Assembly: GCF_007860125.1 (NCBI RefSeq)
Contig: NZ_SJPW01000004.1
Span: forward strand, 94,372-158,371
Length of the DNA stretch: 64,000 bases
Direction: 5' to 3'
Source: Rubripirellula tenax
Lineage (GTDB): Bacteria; Planctomycetota; Planctomycetia; Pirellulales; Pirellulaceae
This document shows positions 50,731 through 60,867 of this stretch, one piece after another (position 1 is the first letter of the stretch; every line of letters starts with the position of its first letter). Made by a program: the position numbers and the translations under genes. Below the pieces are notes generated by a model that was not told where the DNA came from, made no database searches, and saw only the letters and a program-made list of their open reading frames with translations.

Positions 50731-52299
50731 CTATGCGCCGGTGCACATTGTCGCGGCCGCCTGCAGGGCTCGGTCGATTCGGATCGCCACCTCTTTAGAA
50801 CCGATAATTGCGAGCGTTTCAAACATCCCAAATCCGGCGGGTGTCCCCGTCGCGGCGACGCGAAGCGCGTGAATGATGTCCGTCAGTTCGACGCCTGCCG
50901 CATCGCAGAACCCATGAACCGCGGAATCGGCTTCCTCGGAACTGGTCCACGCCAAGCCGTCTTGGATCGCGCCGCGGAAACCGGCTAGCAAGTCGCGGGC
51001 GTTTTCCGGTTTGCAGATTCGCTTTTGAAATGCCTTTTCGTCGAATTCAAAGTTGCCTGAAAAGCAGTAATCGAAGTTCAGGATGTCTCCGGCCATCTTC
51101 AATCGGTCGCCGGCGCCTTCGACAATCAAGCGAAGCTTTTCATCGGCACCGTCGCCGTCGAGCAAGCCCGCGGACTTCGCGAACGGCCGCACTCGGGCCA
51201 GCCGCGTTTCGGTCGGCAACGCCGCGAAGTAGTCACCTTGAAACGACGTCAATTTACGAGGGTCGAACGATGCCGGTGCCTTGTTGACTCGCTCGAGCGT
51301 GAAGTGCTTGATCATTTCCTCGACAGTGAATTTCTCCGTTTCGCCGTCAAGCGACCACCCCAGCAGCAGCAGGTAGTTCAAAATGGCTTCCGGGTCGAAA
51401 CCGATCTCGCGATAGAAGTCGATGATGACCGGATTGAACGTGTCGGCTTCGGTCGGAATGTTGCATCGCGCGGCGATCGCACGACCTTGGCCCAACAGCT
51501 GGGCAAAGTCTTTGTTCTTTTCGTACTTGGCCAGTTTCCGTTTGCTCAGTTTTGCTGAACCACCGGGCTCGGCGACGTACGGCAGGTGGGCGTATTGGGG
51601 ACGTTCGTAGCCGAGCGATTCGAGAATGAAGATCTGCCGCGGCGTGTTGGGGAGGTGTTCTTCGGCGCGAACGACGTGGGTAATTTCTAGATCGTGGTCA
51701 TCGACGACGGTGGCCAAGTGATACAAGCAACTGCCATCGGCACGTTGAATGACGTGATCCTGTTCGGTCGCCCATTCGACAACCACTTCGCCACGGACAA
51801 GATCGTCGATGATGCATTGGCCTTCGCGTGGCATCTTCAAACGCACGGTTGCCGTTCGGCCTTCGGCTTCGAAAGCCTTTGCCGCCGCATCGTCGGCCGC
51901 CATCCAACGTCGGTCGTAAAAGAACCGACCGCCCTTCTTTTCGGCTTCTTCACGCAGGGCTTGCAGTTCCTCGGGTCGCGCATAGTCGCGATAGGCGTGT
52001 CCGGACGCCAACAGCTCTTCGGCGGCGGCTTTGTGCGATTCGCTTCTTTGAGATTGGTAGTACGGTTCGTGAGGTCCGCCAACGTCGGGACCTTCGTCCC
52101 AATCCATCCCAAGCCATTTGAAACCGTCCAAGATCGGTTGCAGTGCTTCGGTCACGTTGCGTCCCGCGTCGGTGTCGTCGATTCGCAAAACGAATTGGCC
52201 ACCGGATTGCCGAGCGAGCAGCCAATTGAACAAAGCCGATCGAACGCCACCGATGTGAAGGTAACCGGTCGGCGAAGGGGCAAAGCGGGTTCGAATCAT
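50731..52299 (-). CDS. gltX: Glutamyl-tRNA synthetase
   Basis: The 522-aa enzyme begins [20 protein letters not shown] with the HIGH motif and [13 protein letters not shown]. The KMSKS loop is [20 protein letters not shown]. The zinc/anticodon-binding C-terminal part is present and shorter than in some species. It aminoacylates tRNA-Glu. Length is near the family norm. The start is unambiguous. It shares the strand with the cytochrome gene, 57 nt downstream. Confidence 0.96.
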   Translation of the reverse strand: MIRTRFAPSPTGYLHIGGVRSALFNWLLARQSGGQFVLRIDDTDAGRNVTEALQPILDGFKWLGMDWDEGPDVGGPHEPYYQSQRSESHKAAAEELLASGHAYRDYARPEELQALREEAEKKGGRFFYDRRWMAADDAAAKAFEAEGRTATVRLKMPREGQCIIDDLVRGEVVVEWATEQDHVIQRADGSCLYHLATVVDDHDLEITHVVRAEEHLPNTPRQIFILESLGYERPQYAHLPYVAEPGGSAKLSKRKLAKYEKNKDFAQLLGQGRAIAARCNIPTEADTFNPVIIDFYREIGFDPEAILNYLLLLGWSLDGETEKFTVEEMIKHFTLERVNKAPASFDPRKLTSFQGDYFAALPTETRLARVRPFAKSAGLLDGDGADEKLRLIVEGAGDRLKMAGDILNFDYCFSGNFEFDEKAFQKRICKPENARDLLAGFRGAIQDGLAWTSSEEADSAVHGFCDAAGVELTDIIHALRVAATGTPAGFGMFETLAIIGSKEVAIRIDRALQAAATMCTGA

Positions 52300-52406
52300 G
52301 GAAGTGGGTTTCGGGTATCAGGTGGCCAGGTTCAAATGCCTGGGGAAGATGGACGCAGCCATGGTTTTAACGCTGCGGACGGACTCCTGAAACCTGACGC
52401 TTATTG

Positions 52407-52964
52407 TCACGTGACTTCGAACAGTTCGGCGGTATCCAAGATCGCTTGCGGTCGGCACTGGGGTGCCAATGGATCGGGAGGGACGACGACGCGAATACTT
52501 CGGTAATGTTTTCCGTCGCTGGCGGTCATGACGTGGATTCGGGATGCCGGCACGTCAACGACCCAGTATTCGGAGACGCCACTTTCGGCGTAGATGTCTG
52601 CTTTCTCCCGCAAATCCAACGACAGGCTGCTGTCGGAAACTTCGATCAGCAGCAGAACGTCATCGGCCGTGGGGCGAGTTCGCCCGTAGCGCCGCGGCTT
52701 TAGCCAGAGTAGATCCGGCTCAGGCCGATTGTCGTCGCACACGAAACCGCATTGAACGCGAATGGTCGCGTCAATCGCGGAGGTGTTCGTGGTTGACCAG
52801 CGTGTCAGGAAGTCGATGTAGTCATCGTGAATGGGTCCAGACGGGTTCATAAAGCGCAACGCGCCTCGGATCAGTTCCATTTTTCGAGGGCCGAGCCCAT
52901 CGAAGGCACCACGATCAACCATCGAGTCGAATTCCGAACCCGTAATATTGGTCGATGTACACAT
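52407..52964 (-). CDS. Uma2-family putative PD-(D/E)XK protein
   Basis: The 185-aa product carries the Uma2/DUF820 pattern: MELIRGALRFMNPSGPIHDD at the start, NRPEPDLLWLKP, VLLLIEVSDSSLSLDLREKA, then YAESGVSEYWVVDVPASRIH. The D...E-V-x-D...Y arrangement forms a restriction-endonuclease-like fold seen in Uma2 proteins, abundant in cyanobacteria and planctomycetes and of uncertain function. The gene stands alone between gltX and the sigma factor gene. Confidence 0.85.
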   Translation of the reverse strand: MCTSTNITGSEFDSMVDRGAFDGLGPRKMELIRGALRFMNPSGPIHDDYIDFLTRWSTTNTSAIDATIRVQCGFVCDDNRPEPDLLWLKPRRYGRTRPTADDVLLLIEVSDSSLSLDLREKADIYAESGVSEYWVVDVPASRIHVMTASDGKHYRSIRVVVPPDPLAPQCRPQAILDTAELFEVT

Positions 52965-53036
52965 GCTTGGCCTCCCGGATCTATTTCGTCATTCGTTTCT
53001 TTCAAGGCATTCTTCAGTAAAGGTCGACGCGGTGGG

Positions 53037-53609
53037 CTAGCCTAATTGTTCTCGCAGCGTCTTCATGCCTCGGTGCATCAGGCCGGCGATAGCGCCGGTT
53101 GTCTTGTCCATTTGTTCGGCGACTTCGGCCAACTTCATGCCTTCGAGATAGTGAAGCCGGATGGCTTCGGCTTGGGCGGCTGGCAATCGCTCGACGGCAT
53201 CGGACAATTTTACGATGTGTTCGCCGATCATCACGTTTTGGCTGGGCGTGGGCGAATCGCCGGCGAGCAAGCCTTCCAGCCGTAGCGAGCTTTGGGCCAG
53301 CTTTTGTTCCATCGATTGTTCGCGGCGAACATCGCGTTTGTCGCGGTGCATGTCGCGATCGAGGTGACACAGATGGTGGGCCAGAATCTGACGCAACCAC
53401 CCACGAAACTCGGCTTCGGTCCCGCCGCGAAATCCATCGAGTCCCTGAACGGCCTGCATCATGACCTGCTGGACCATGTCGGATGCACCAACCTTGGCTT
53501 GATAGGCTTTGCGAGCGTTGGTCCGGGCGAGCATCCGCAGGTACGGTTCGTACTTGGCGATGATCGCGGGGTCGCTGACGTCGATGGGTTCAGAATCGTT
53601 TTCGTGCAT
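53037..53609 (-). CDS. ECF-type sigma factor (planctomycete group)
   Basis: The 190-aa product starts at ATG 53609 (MHENDSEPIDVSDPAIIAKY). Region 2 has LARTNARKAYQAKVGASDMV and QQVMMQAVQGLDGFRGGTEA, and region 4 has ERLPAAQAEAIRLHYLEGMK, then LAEVAEQMDKTTGAIAGLMH, a helix-turn-helix for -35 recognition. The GASDMVQQ signature is typical of planctomycete ECF factors that bind no dedicated anti-sigma gene nearby. It lies 17 nt downstream of bioA on the same strand, so the two are probably co-transcribed. Confidence 0.88.
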   Translation of the reverse strand: MHENDSEPIDVSDPAIIAKYEPYLRMLARTNARKAYQAKVGASDMVQQVMMQAVQGLDGFRGGTEAEFRGWLRQILAHHLCHLDRDMHRDKRDVRREQSMEQKLAQSSLRLEGLLAGDSPTPSQNVMIGEHIVKLSDAVERLPAAQAEAIRLHYLEGMKLAEVAEQMDKTTGAIAGLMHRGMKTLREQLG

Positions 53610-53626
53610 GTGTTTTTCTCGCCCCT

Positions 53627-54964
53627 TCAAGGCTGTTGATCGAGAACCTGTTCGATCGATTCGATCACCGCACTCGCCAGGATGTCAAGCTCTTCCATTG
53701 TCGCCACGAGCGGTGGCATCGCGACGATGACATCGGTCAACGGTCGAACCCAGACGCCGCGATCGACCGCGGCTCGGCAGACGTTGCGGCCTATTTGTCG
53801 ATTCGAGTCAAACGGTGTTTTTGTTTCTCGATCAGCCACGATCTCGATTCCCACCATCAATCCTCGGCCGCGAATGTCGCCGACGTTGGGGTGGTTCAAG
53901 AGTCCCGACAAACGCTTCCGCAAATGATTCGCTTTTTGATCGACGGAAGCGACCAAGTCGGTTTCGTCGAACAGTTCGATCGACGCAATTGCCGCAGCGG
54001 CGGCCAAAGGGTTGCCGCTGAACGTGTGCCCATGAAAAAACTGTTTCGAGTCTGTGGCCGGCGCCAGGAACGCATCAAAAACATGAGGTCGAGCAATCGT
54101 CGCGGCCATCGGTAAATAGCCGCCGGTCAATCCTTTGCCCAAGCACAAAATATCGGGAGTCACCGATTCGTGTTCGCATGCGAATAGGCGCCCGGTGCGT
54201 CCGAATCCCGTTGCCACTTCGTCGACGACCATCAGCACGTTGAACTCGTCGCACAGTTCGCGAACGGCCGACAACAGACCGACGGGGTGCGTGATCATGC
54301 CGGCGGCGCCCTGCACCAGCGGTTCCATGACGACGGCGGCAAGCTGGTGATGGTGGTCGTGCAACAGTTCTCGGAATTGGCTGAGATAGAATTCCAGGGG
54401 ATCAACCTCCTCGGGGACTCGATAGGTACACGGAACGGGGCCGCGGATGGGCGAAAACAGGATCGGTGCAAAAAGTTGGTGAAAGTACTCGATGCCGCCC
54501 AGCGACACCGCGCCGGTCGTGTCGCCGTGGTAGGCTCCGCCGAGGGCCAGGAATTGAGTCTTTTCGGGCTGCGGCATGGGCGTTTGCCGCCAATACTGGA
54601 ACGCCATCTTCAGTGCCGCTTCGACCGCCGATGCCCCGTCACTGCTAAAAAATGTGTGGGCAAGGTCGCCGGGGGTGACTTCGGCCAACCGAGTGGCCAA
54701 GATTTCGGTCGTCTCGGCCGACATTCCCAGCGTCGTCACGTGGGCGACACGGTCGAGTTGGTCACGGATCGCGGCGTCGATTTTGGGATGCCGGTGTCCG
54801 TGGACGTTGCACCAAAGGCTGGAAACGCCGTCAAAGAGACGTCTGCCGTCGGTCGTGGTCAGCCAGCAACCGTCGGCTTTGCGAACGACGATTGGGTCGA
54901 AGTCGGCCATTGGCGTGAATCCTCGCCAATGAGCGTCGGTGGTTTTGCCAACTGCTAAATTCAT
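53627..54964 (-). CDS. bioA: Adenosylmethionine-8-amino-7-oxononanoate aminotransferase
   Basis: The 445-aa class-III aminotransferase contains FTPMADFDPIVVRKADGCWL, the substrate-binding VSSLWCNVHGHRHP (BioA-specific W-C-N), the PLP-lysine region LCLGKGLTGGYLPMAATIA, and GHTFSGNPLAAAAAIAS. It transfers the amino group of S-adenosylmethionine to 7-keto-8-aminopelargonic acid in biotin synthesis. Other bio genes are not in the window. The start is the first ATG and the length fits the family (about 430-450). Confidence 0.93.
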   Translation of the reverse strand: MNLAVGKTTDAHWRGFTPMADFDPIVVRKADGCWLTTTDGRRLFDGVSSLWCNVHGHRHPKIDAAIRDQLDRVAHVTTLGMSAETTEILATRLAEVTPGDLAHTFFSSDGASAVEAALKMAFQYWRQTPMPQPEKTQFLALGGAYHGDTTGAVSLGGIEYFHQLFAPILFSPIRGPVPCTYRVPEEVDPLEFYLSQFRELLHDHHHQLAAVVMEPLVQGAAGMITHPVGLLSAVRELCDEFNVLMVVDEVATGFGRTGRLFACEHESVTPDILCLGKGLTGGYLPMAATIARPHVFDAFLAPATDSKQFFHGHTFSGNPLAAAAAIASIELFDETDLVASVDQKANHLRKRLSGLLNHPNVGDIRGRGLMVGIEIVADRETKTPFDSNRQIGRNVCRAAVDRGVWVRPLTDVIVAMPPLVATMEELDILASAVIESIEQVLDQQP

Positions 54965-55064
54965 CGCGTTTGAGGTTCGCGTAGACTGGGGGAAACGGTA
55001 AAGTTTGGCTGTGTCGCGGTAAGTGAACAGCGTCGCACGAATCGAACAAGGGAGTGAACACTCG

Positions 55065-56090
55065 ATGGCACGTGAAGCAGTCTACCAACAATCAGATCCC
55101 GAGACCTCAGTCGCAGAGGAGTTGCCGCGCGAGCCCGACACGTCGCTGCGTCCGCGCCGTATGGATGAAATGGTTGGCCAGCGGGATGTGATCGAACGGT
55201 TGAAGATCGCCATCGAAGCCGCCCAGAAACGCGGCGAGCCGCTCGGGCACATTCTGTTCGACGGACCGCCGGGGCTGGGCAAGACGACCTTCGCGACGGT
55301 GATCCCGGCGGAAATGGGGACGTCGGTGCAAATGGCAAACGGCGCGGGAATGAAGGCGCCAAAGGATCTGCTGCCGTATCTGACGAATCTGTCCGAAGGC
55401 AGCGTCTTGTTCATCGATGAAATTCACCGCATCCCCAAAGCAGTCGAAGAATATCTTTATACCGCGATGGAAGACTTTCGGATCGATATCGTCCTGGGCG
55501 AAGGCGTCAGCGCGCGGACGCTGAACTATGAACTGCGTCCGTTCACATTGATCGGCGCGACGACGCGTGCGGGGATGCTGAGCGCGCCGCTGCGAGACCG
55601 TTTTCAAATCCGTGAACACTTAGGTTGGTATGCGGATCAAGAGTTGTGTGAGATCGTGCGTCGCAATTCGGTCAAGTTGAATATGCCGATCGACGATGAC
55701 TCGGCCGCGGTGATCGCCGCCCGCAGTCGTCGCACGCCGCGGTTGGCGAACAACCGCCTGCTCTGGGTTCGTGACTACTCGCAAAGCAAGGCTGAGGGAA
55801 AAGTCACCGGGCCGATCGCGACTGCGGCGCTGGACATGATCGGGATCGACACGCTTGGGCTGGATAAACAGGACCGAGGATATCTGGATACGCTGATGCG
55901 AGTCTTTGTCGGCGGTCCGGCGGGACTCGAGGCGATCGCACACACGATGAACGTCAGCGGCGATACGCTGGAAGACGAAGTCGAACCGTTCCTGCTTCGC
56001 AGCGAATTGATCGTGCGTACCCGGCGCGGGCGAATGATGACGACGAAGGGATACGCTCACATGAAACAAACGCCGCCCAACCGACCGTAG
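55065..56090 (+). CDS. ruvB: Holliday junction branch migration helicase RuvB
   Basis: The 341-aa product starts at ATG 55065. It contains RRMDEMVGQRDVIERL, FDGPPGLGKTTFATVIPAEM (Walker A), VLFIDEIHRIPKAVEEYLYT (Walker B), LIGATTRAGMLSAPLRDRFQ and a C-terminal winged domain (DRGYLDTLMRVFVGGPAGLE). It is the AAA+ motor that drives branch migration with RuvA. It contains an Arg-rich TPRLANNRLLWVRDYSQ sensor. Divergent from bioA. Length fits the family. Confidence 0.96.
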   Translation: MAREAVYQQSDPETSVAEELPREPDTSLRPRRMDEMVGQRDVIERLKIAIEAAQKRGEPLGHILFDGPPGLGKTTFATVIPAEMGTSVQMANGAGMKAPKDLLPYLTNLSEGSVLFIDEIHRIPKAVEEYLYTAMEDFRIDIVLGEGVSARTLNYELRPFTLIGATTRAGMLSAPLRDRFQIREHLGWYADQELCEIVRRNSVKLNMPIDDDSAAVIAARSRRTPRLANNRLLWVRDYSQSKAEGKVTGPIATAALDMIGIDTLGLDKQDRGYLDTLMRVFVGGPAGLEAIAHTMNVSGDTLEDEVEPFLLRSELIVRTRRGRMMTTKGYAHMKQTPPNRP

Positions 56091-56119
56091 TTGTCGATCG
56101 AGCAGCGTGGTCAAAACCG

Positions 56120-57598
56120 TTACGACGCCGGGTCTTTCCCGTCGATCCACGGTCCGCCCAATTTCATGTAATCGGGTTCTTCCAGCGTGCTTCCCGTGTC
56201 ACCGGCGGTCCATCCGGAGATGTGCTTGGCCGGCATTCGCTTTTTCGAACGTTCTTCCCATTGCTTGGCCCAAGTTGCATCGGCTTCGCGAACGGTCAAT
56301 TCCGTCGGGTCGATCATGTACGCTTTGCCTTCGCGATAACTCTTGGCACCCAGGATCACCGTCGCAATCGCGGCCGCACCCAGCAACGGGTCGTTGTTGC
56401 ACATCGCCGGGTCATTCGCTTCCATCGCGTCGATCCAGTTGGCGAAGTGCGCGTACGTCGTATCGCCGACTTTTTCCGTTGCGATGCGTTCGGCCTTCAG
56501 CTTGCTGTCGCGAGTCACTTGAGATCGTTCGGGAATGAAATCGAACCCGTCGAACTGTTCGCCGTTACCAAATTCGAACGTTCCAAAGTGGCCTCGAATC
56601 GATTGTTTGATCGGCGTTTCCTGGCAAGCCATCGTGGCGGTGACCAAGCCTTGGACGCCTTCGTTGAAATCGGCAACCACGGTCGCGACATCAGGAACTT
56701 CGCGTCCATCGTATTCCACATAAATCCCGCCCGCGCCGACGACGCGACCGGGGAAACGCAATCCGGTTGCCTTCAACATCGACGTCGTGCGGTGGACGAA
56801 CAAGTCCGTGAACATGCCCGATCCAAATGGCCAGAAACGACGCCACTGCTTGTAGACTTCGCGGTCAAAGTCTTGGTGCTCTGCCAAGCCTTCTTCGACG
56901 CCCAGCCATTTTTTCCAATTGATGTTGGTCGGGTTCATTTGCGGTTCCAACTTGTAGTACCGCCATTGACCCTGGGCCGAATTGCGGAAGTACTCGGTCT
57001 GGTACATCAAGACCTTTCCGAGCTTGCCGCTGGTCAGCAATTGATTGACTTGGTTCCAAACCGGCAAACTGGTCGACTGGACGCCGACCTGCATCACCTG
57101 ACCGGTTTTCTTCCACGTGTTCATCACATCAATCGCTTCCTCGACCGTTTTCGTCATCGGCTTTTCACAATAGACGTGAAGGCCTGCGTTGAGCGAGTCG
57201 ATCGTTTGCTTGGCGTGCCAGTGATCCGGCGTGCCGATGCAAACAGCATCCAAATCTTCCATCGCGATCATGTCGAGATAGTCTTCGTACTTCGTCGGCG
57301 CGACGCCCGTTTCTTTTTCGATGTGCTTGGCGGCTTTGTCACGGTGCTCGCTGTAGACGTCGCAGACGGCGACCAATTCAATGGCTCGGCCTTCGACTTG
57401 CAGTTTTGCCAGCGTCTTGACGTGTGCTCCGAATCCTCGCCCCCCCGGGCCGATGAATCCGATTCGAAGTTTGCTGTTCGCATCAGCAGCGTGGGATGAA
57501 GCGGGCTTGGCAACGGCGGCTCCGACAGTGGCGACTGCGGCACCGGCTTGAATGAATTGCCGACGGGAGGGTTGGCTAGCGGATTGGTTATCTGACAT
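56120..57598 (-). CDS. Tat-secreted Gfo/Idh/MocA oxidoreductase
   Basis: The 492-aa product starts MSDNQSASQPSRRQFIQAGA, a twin-arginine signal (SRRQFI) with a hydrophobic core ending near SHAAD. The NAD(P)-binding fold follows: LRIGFIGPGGRGFGAHV, then ELVAVCDVYSEHRDKA, CIGTPDHWHAKQTID and GLHVYCEKPMTKTVEEA, the family EKP motif. It probably oxidises or reduces a sugar or sugar-like substrate, with NAD(P) bound before export. Such proteins are very numerous in planctomycetes. Substrate unknown. Confidence 0.92.
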   Translation of the reverse strand: MSDNQSASQPSRRQFIQAGAAVATVGAAVAKPASSHAADANSKLRIGFIGPGGRGFGAHVKTLAKLQVEGRAIELVAVCDVYSEHRDKAAKHIEKETGVAPTKYEDYLDMIAMEDLDAVCIGTPDHWHAKQTIDSLNAGLHVYCEKPMTKTVEEAIDVMNTWKKTGQVMQVGVQSTSLPVWNQVNQLLTSGKLGKVLMYQTEYFRNSAQGQWRYYKLEPQMNPTNINWKKWLGVEEGLAEHQDFDREVYKQWRRFWPFGSGMFTDLFVHRTTSMLKATGLRFPGRVVGAGGIYVEYDGREVPDVATVVADFNEGVQGLVTATMACQETPIKQSIRGHFGTFEFGNGEQFDGFDFIPERSQVTRDSKLKAERIATEKVGDTTYAHFANWIDAMEANDPAMCNNDPLLGAAAIATVILGAKSYREGKAYMIDPTELTVREADATWAKQWEERSKKRMPAKHISGWTAGDTGSTLEEPDYMKLGGPWIDGKDPAS

Positions 57599-57753
57599 GG
57601 CGGGTTCCTGAAAACAGTGATGGGGAGAGGCTGACCATCGTAAACGAAACCCTTGCTCATTTCACGTCGTGTGATCGATTACATTGGGGAGGATTCTCCG
57701 TGCGAGACTCCCCCCTGACGAATGAACTTCGATCCTCCTGAAACGGCCCCGCC

Positions 57754-59580
57754 ATGAAACCGATTTTCCAAGCGTTCGCGATCCTGCTGGTCGCGATCTC
57801 TCAAGCCCATGCCGCCGATCGGCCCAATATTTTGTGGATCACCAGCGAAGACAACGGGCCAGAGGTGGGTTGCTATGGCGATAGTTACGCCGACACGCCA
57901 AACATTGACGCATTCGCGGCCAAGTCGATGCGGTACCGAACATGTTGGTCCAATGCGCCGGTTTGTGCCCCGGCACGAACCACCATCATCAGTGGGATGT
58001 ACGCACCGGCACTGGGCGGCGAACACATGCGTAGCGGGGTGAAGCTTCCGGAAGGAATGAAGTTGTATCCGCAAGTTTTACGCCAAGCCGGATACTACTG
58101 CACCAACAACAGCAAGACCGACTACAACTTCGCGTCCGATGAAGCCGGATGGCACCAGTCCAACGGTAAGGCGCATTGGCGAAATCGTCCCGACAAGGAA
58201 ACTCCTTTCTTTTCGATCTTTAACTTCACGGTTAGCCACGAGAGCAAGATCCGCGTTCGGCCGCACACGCCAGTCCACGATCCTGCCAAAGCGGTGCTGC
58301 CGTCGTACCATCCCGACACCCCCGAAGTTCGTCGTGACTGGGCACAGTATTACGACAAAGTTACGCAAATGGATGGCGATGTTGGACGGGTTTTGAAGCA
58401 ACTCGAAGCCGACGGTTTGACCGATTCGACCATCGTGTTTTATTACGGTGACCACGGTTCCGGCATGCCGCGCAGCAAGCGATGGCCGTTCGATTCGGGG
58501 CTGAGAGTGCCAATGGTGCTGCACGTGCCTGAGAAATATCAAGACCTTGCACCGGAGTACTATTTGTCCGGCGGCGTATCTGAACGATTGATTTCGTTTG
58601 TCGACTTGGCGCCGACAGCGATCAGTTTGGCCGGTGGCGAAATCCCAAGCAATATGCAAGGCGTCGCGTTCGCCGGTCCTAAAAATGGACCCGCGAAACC
58701 GTATGTGTTCGGTTTCCGCGGCCGTATGGACGAGCGTATTGACATGGTTCGATCGTGTACCGATGGCCGTTACGTCTATATGCGTCATTTCTATCCTGAG
58801 CGACCGTACTTAAAGCATGTCGCGTACATGTTCGAGACGCCGACGACTGCGGTTTGGAAACGCATGTTTGATGCCGGCGAACTGAATGAAGTGCAAGCGA
58901 AATTTTGGAAGGCCAAGCCGGTGGAGGAAATGTTCGACCTGGAAAGCGATCCGGACGAAACCGTGAACATCGCGACTCTTCCCGAACATGCCGCTCGCGT
59001 GACCCAGATGCGAAACGCGATCAAAGACTGGATGATTTCGATGGGCGATGTGGGACTCGTTCCCGAAGCTGAAATGCACCGACTTGCCGGTGACACGGCG
59101 CCAAGGACTTGGGCGATGGAACACGTCGACTTTAAGAGTCTGGTCCCGTTGGCTTTTGATGCATTGGACATCGAGGGTGGTTTGCCAACCGAAAAATTGG
59201 TCAGCTTGGCAGCGGACGAAGATTCGATCGTTCGTTGGTGGGCAGTTCGCGGGTTGTCGCTGCGACCGTCCAGCCCCGATCGAAATTCGGCGTTGGTCAA
59301 AGCGATGGCCGACGAATCACCCAGTGTCGCAATCGCGGCCTGTGACGGGCTAGTGGCGTCGCCCGATCATCGTGAAATCGTAATCGAGCGTTTGACGCAG
59401 CTGTCCGATGTCAACAAGTTCGGTTCCTACGCACCGATCGCGGCGTTGAACGTCCTGGACATGAACGCCCATTTGGATGCGGACGAAAAGTCTCGCTTGG
59501 TCGAATTGCCTCGGAAGACCAAACTTTCGCCCAAACGGGGTGGCGAGTATGTCGGCCGATTGCTGGATGACCTGAAGTAA
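57754..59580 (+). CDS. Secreted sulfatase with C-terminal helical repeats
   Basis: The 608-aa product has a signal peptide (residues about 1-20, ending AHAA). It begins RPNILWITSEDNGPEVGCYG, with the formylglycine motif C-A-P-A-R (VCAPARTTIISG, Cys 71): the serine of the common C-T-P-S-R is Ala here. Asp and His metal ligands follow in YYGDHGSGMPRSKRWPFDSG. After the sulfatase domain (to about 465) come helical repeats (LAADEDSIVRWWAVRGLSLR; DESPSVAIAACDGLVASP), HEAT-like. Probably a heparan- or algal-polysaccharide sulfatase, secreted. The natural substrate is unknown. Confidence 0.9.
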   Translation: MKPIFQAFAILLVAISQAHAADRPNILWITSEDNGPEVGCYGDSYADTPNIDAFAAKSMRYRTCWSNAPVCAPARTTIISGMYAPALGGEHMRSGVKLPEGMKLYPQVLRQAGYYCTNNSKTDYNFASDEAGWHQSNGKAHWRNRPDKETPFFSIFNFTVSHESKIRVRPHTPVHDPAKAVLPSYHPDTPEVRRDWAQYYDKVTQMDGDVGRVLKQLEADGLTDSTIVFYYGDHGSGMPRSKRWPFDSGLRVPMVLHVPEKYQDLAPEYYLSGGVSERLISFVDLAPTAISLAGGEIPSNMQGVAFAGPKNGPAKPYVFGFRGRMDERIDMVRSCTDGRYVYMRHFYPERPYLKHVAYMFETPTTAVWKRMFDAGELNEVQAKFWKAKPVEEMFDLESDPDETVNIATLPEHAARVTQMRNAIKDWMISMGDVGLVPEAEMHRLAGDTAPRTWAMEHVDFKSLVPLAFDALDIEGGLPTEKLVSLAADEDSIVRWWAVRGLSLRPSSPDRNSALVKAMADESPSVAIAACDGLVASPDHREIVIERLTQLSDVNKFGSYAPIAALNVLDMNAHLDADEKSRLVELPRKTKLSPKRGGEYVGRLLDDLK

Positions 59581-59628
59581 GGTTTGATAGGAAGCTCTGG
59601 ACAAACTTACTTCGAGGAACTGACATCG

Positions 59629-60867
59629 ATGGAAATTCTTGGCGGGCCGTTCTACAGCGTCGCCGGCGCCGGCGAATCACACGGGCCGGCCGTGACGACG
59701 ATCGTGATGGGTTGCCCGCCAGGACAATACATCCGGCGATCCGACGTGCAAGCGTTCTTGGATCGTCGCCGCCCGGGCGGAAACAAACATGGCACGCCTC
59801 GAAATGAAAAAGACAAAGTCATTTTCTTGTCAGGACTGTACCAGGACGACCATGAAAAACTGTTGGGCGGATCGTCGTTGTCAGCAACCGTGGACGGCGG
59901 CACGTTCGAAACCGAAGGGTTCGAAGAGGGTTACACGACGGGCGAACCGATCGCGGCGATCGTACTTTCGACGAGCAAGAAATCCGGCGACTACACCCAG
60001 TTCGCTGGCCCAACGGGCGAGGTCCGACCGGGTCACACCGATCTGGTCAAGTTTCACAAGTCGGCCGGGTTCGTCGATGTCCGCGGTGGCGGTCGATCGA
60101 GTTACCGAGCCACGATCACGGACGTCATCGGTGGCTCGATCGCCCGCCTATTGCTGCAAGAAAAGTTTGGCACGGTCATTTTGTCGTCGATCTCGCAAGT
60201 CGGTTCACTGAAGGCAAAGCAAAGCCTGGCCGATCGGTTCAATGCGTCCCCGACGCCTCGGATCGGCCGGGAACAAATCGAATCCACGCTTGCGGAACTC
60301 GCCGCCGCAGAGATCTCGTCAATCGACAAGGACTTTGCCGACGAAGCGGCCGATTTGATCAAGGAGACTCGAAAACGCGGTGATTCGCTTGGCGCGGCTG
60401 TCGAAGTGGTTGCGGTAAATGTGCCGCCGCTGTTGGGCGATCCGCTCTATCAAAGCCTGAAGGTGCGGTTGATGGGTGCGCTCGGTGGACTCAACGCGGT
60501 TCAATCGTGCGAAGTCGGTTCCGGGATCGATGTCATCGAGCGTGTGGGCAGCCAGAACAATGATCCGATTCGATCGAAGGGCTACACTAGCAACACGCAC
60601 GGTGGTTTGCTGGGCGGAATGACGACCGGAATGCCATTGGTGTTGCGAGTCGGTTTTAAGCCCACGTCAACGATCAACATCGCTCAGAAGTCAGTACGGA
60701 AAAACTTGGAAGAGATCGATTTCGAACTGGAAAAAGGTCGCCATGATCCATGCGTCGGCGTGCGAGCGGGTGTGACGCTGGAATCGCGCGTGGCGATCGA
60801 ATTGCTGAACGCCGCACTGAGCCATCAGGCCGGTAAATTGACCAGCGACGTGTCGAAACTGTTTTAG
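59629..60867 (+). CDS. aroC: Chorismate synthase
   Basis: The 412-aa product starts at ATG 59629 (MEILGGPFYSVAGAGESHGP). It contains GESHG and VDVRGGGRSSYRATITDVIG (the R-x-S-x-R-x-T type FMN/EPSP binding region), SKGYTSNTHGGLLGGMTTG and GVRAGVTLESRVAIELLNA. It converts EPSP to chorismate with reduced FMN in aromatic biosynthesis. It is longer than most enzymes of about 360 residues. Its stop codon overlaps the stop codon of the convergent trmB gene. Confidence 0.94.
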   Translation: MEILGGPFYSVAGAGESHGPAVTTIVMGCPPGQYIRRSDVQAFLDRRRPGGNKHGTPRNEKDKVIFLSGLYQDDHEKLLGGSSLSATVDGGTFETEGFEEGYTTGEPIAAIVLSTSKKSGDYTQFAGPTGEVRPGHTDLVKFHKSAGFVDVRGGGRSSYRATITDVIGGSIARLLLQEKFGTVILSSISQVGSLKAKQSLADRFNASPTPRIGREQIESTLAELAAAEISSIDKDFADEAADLIKETRKRGDSLGAAVEVVAVNVPPLLGDPLYQSLKVRLMGALGGLNAVQSCEVGSGIDVIERVGSQNNDPIRSKGYTSNTHGGLLGGMTTGMPLVLRVGFKPTSTINIAQKSVRKNLEEIDFELEKGRHDPCVGVRAGVTLESRVAIELLNAALSHQAGKLTSDVSKLF

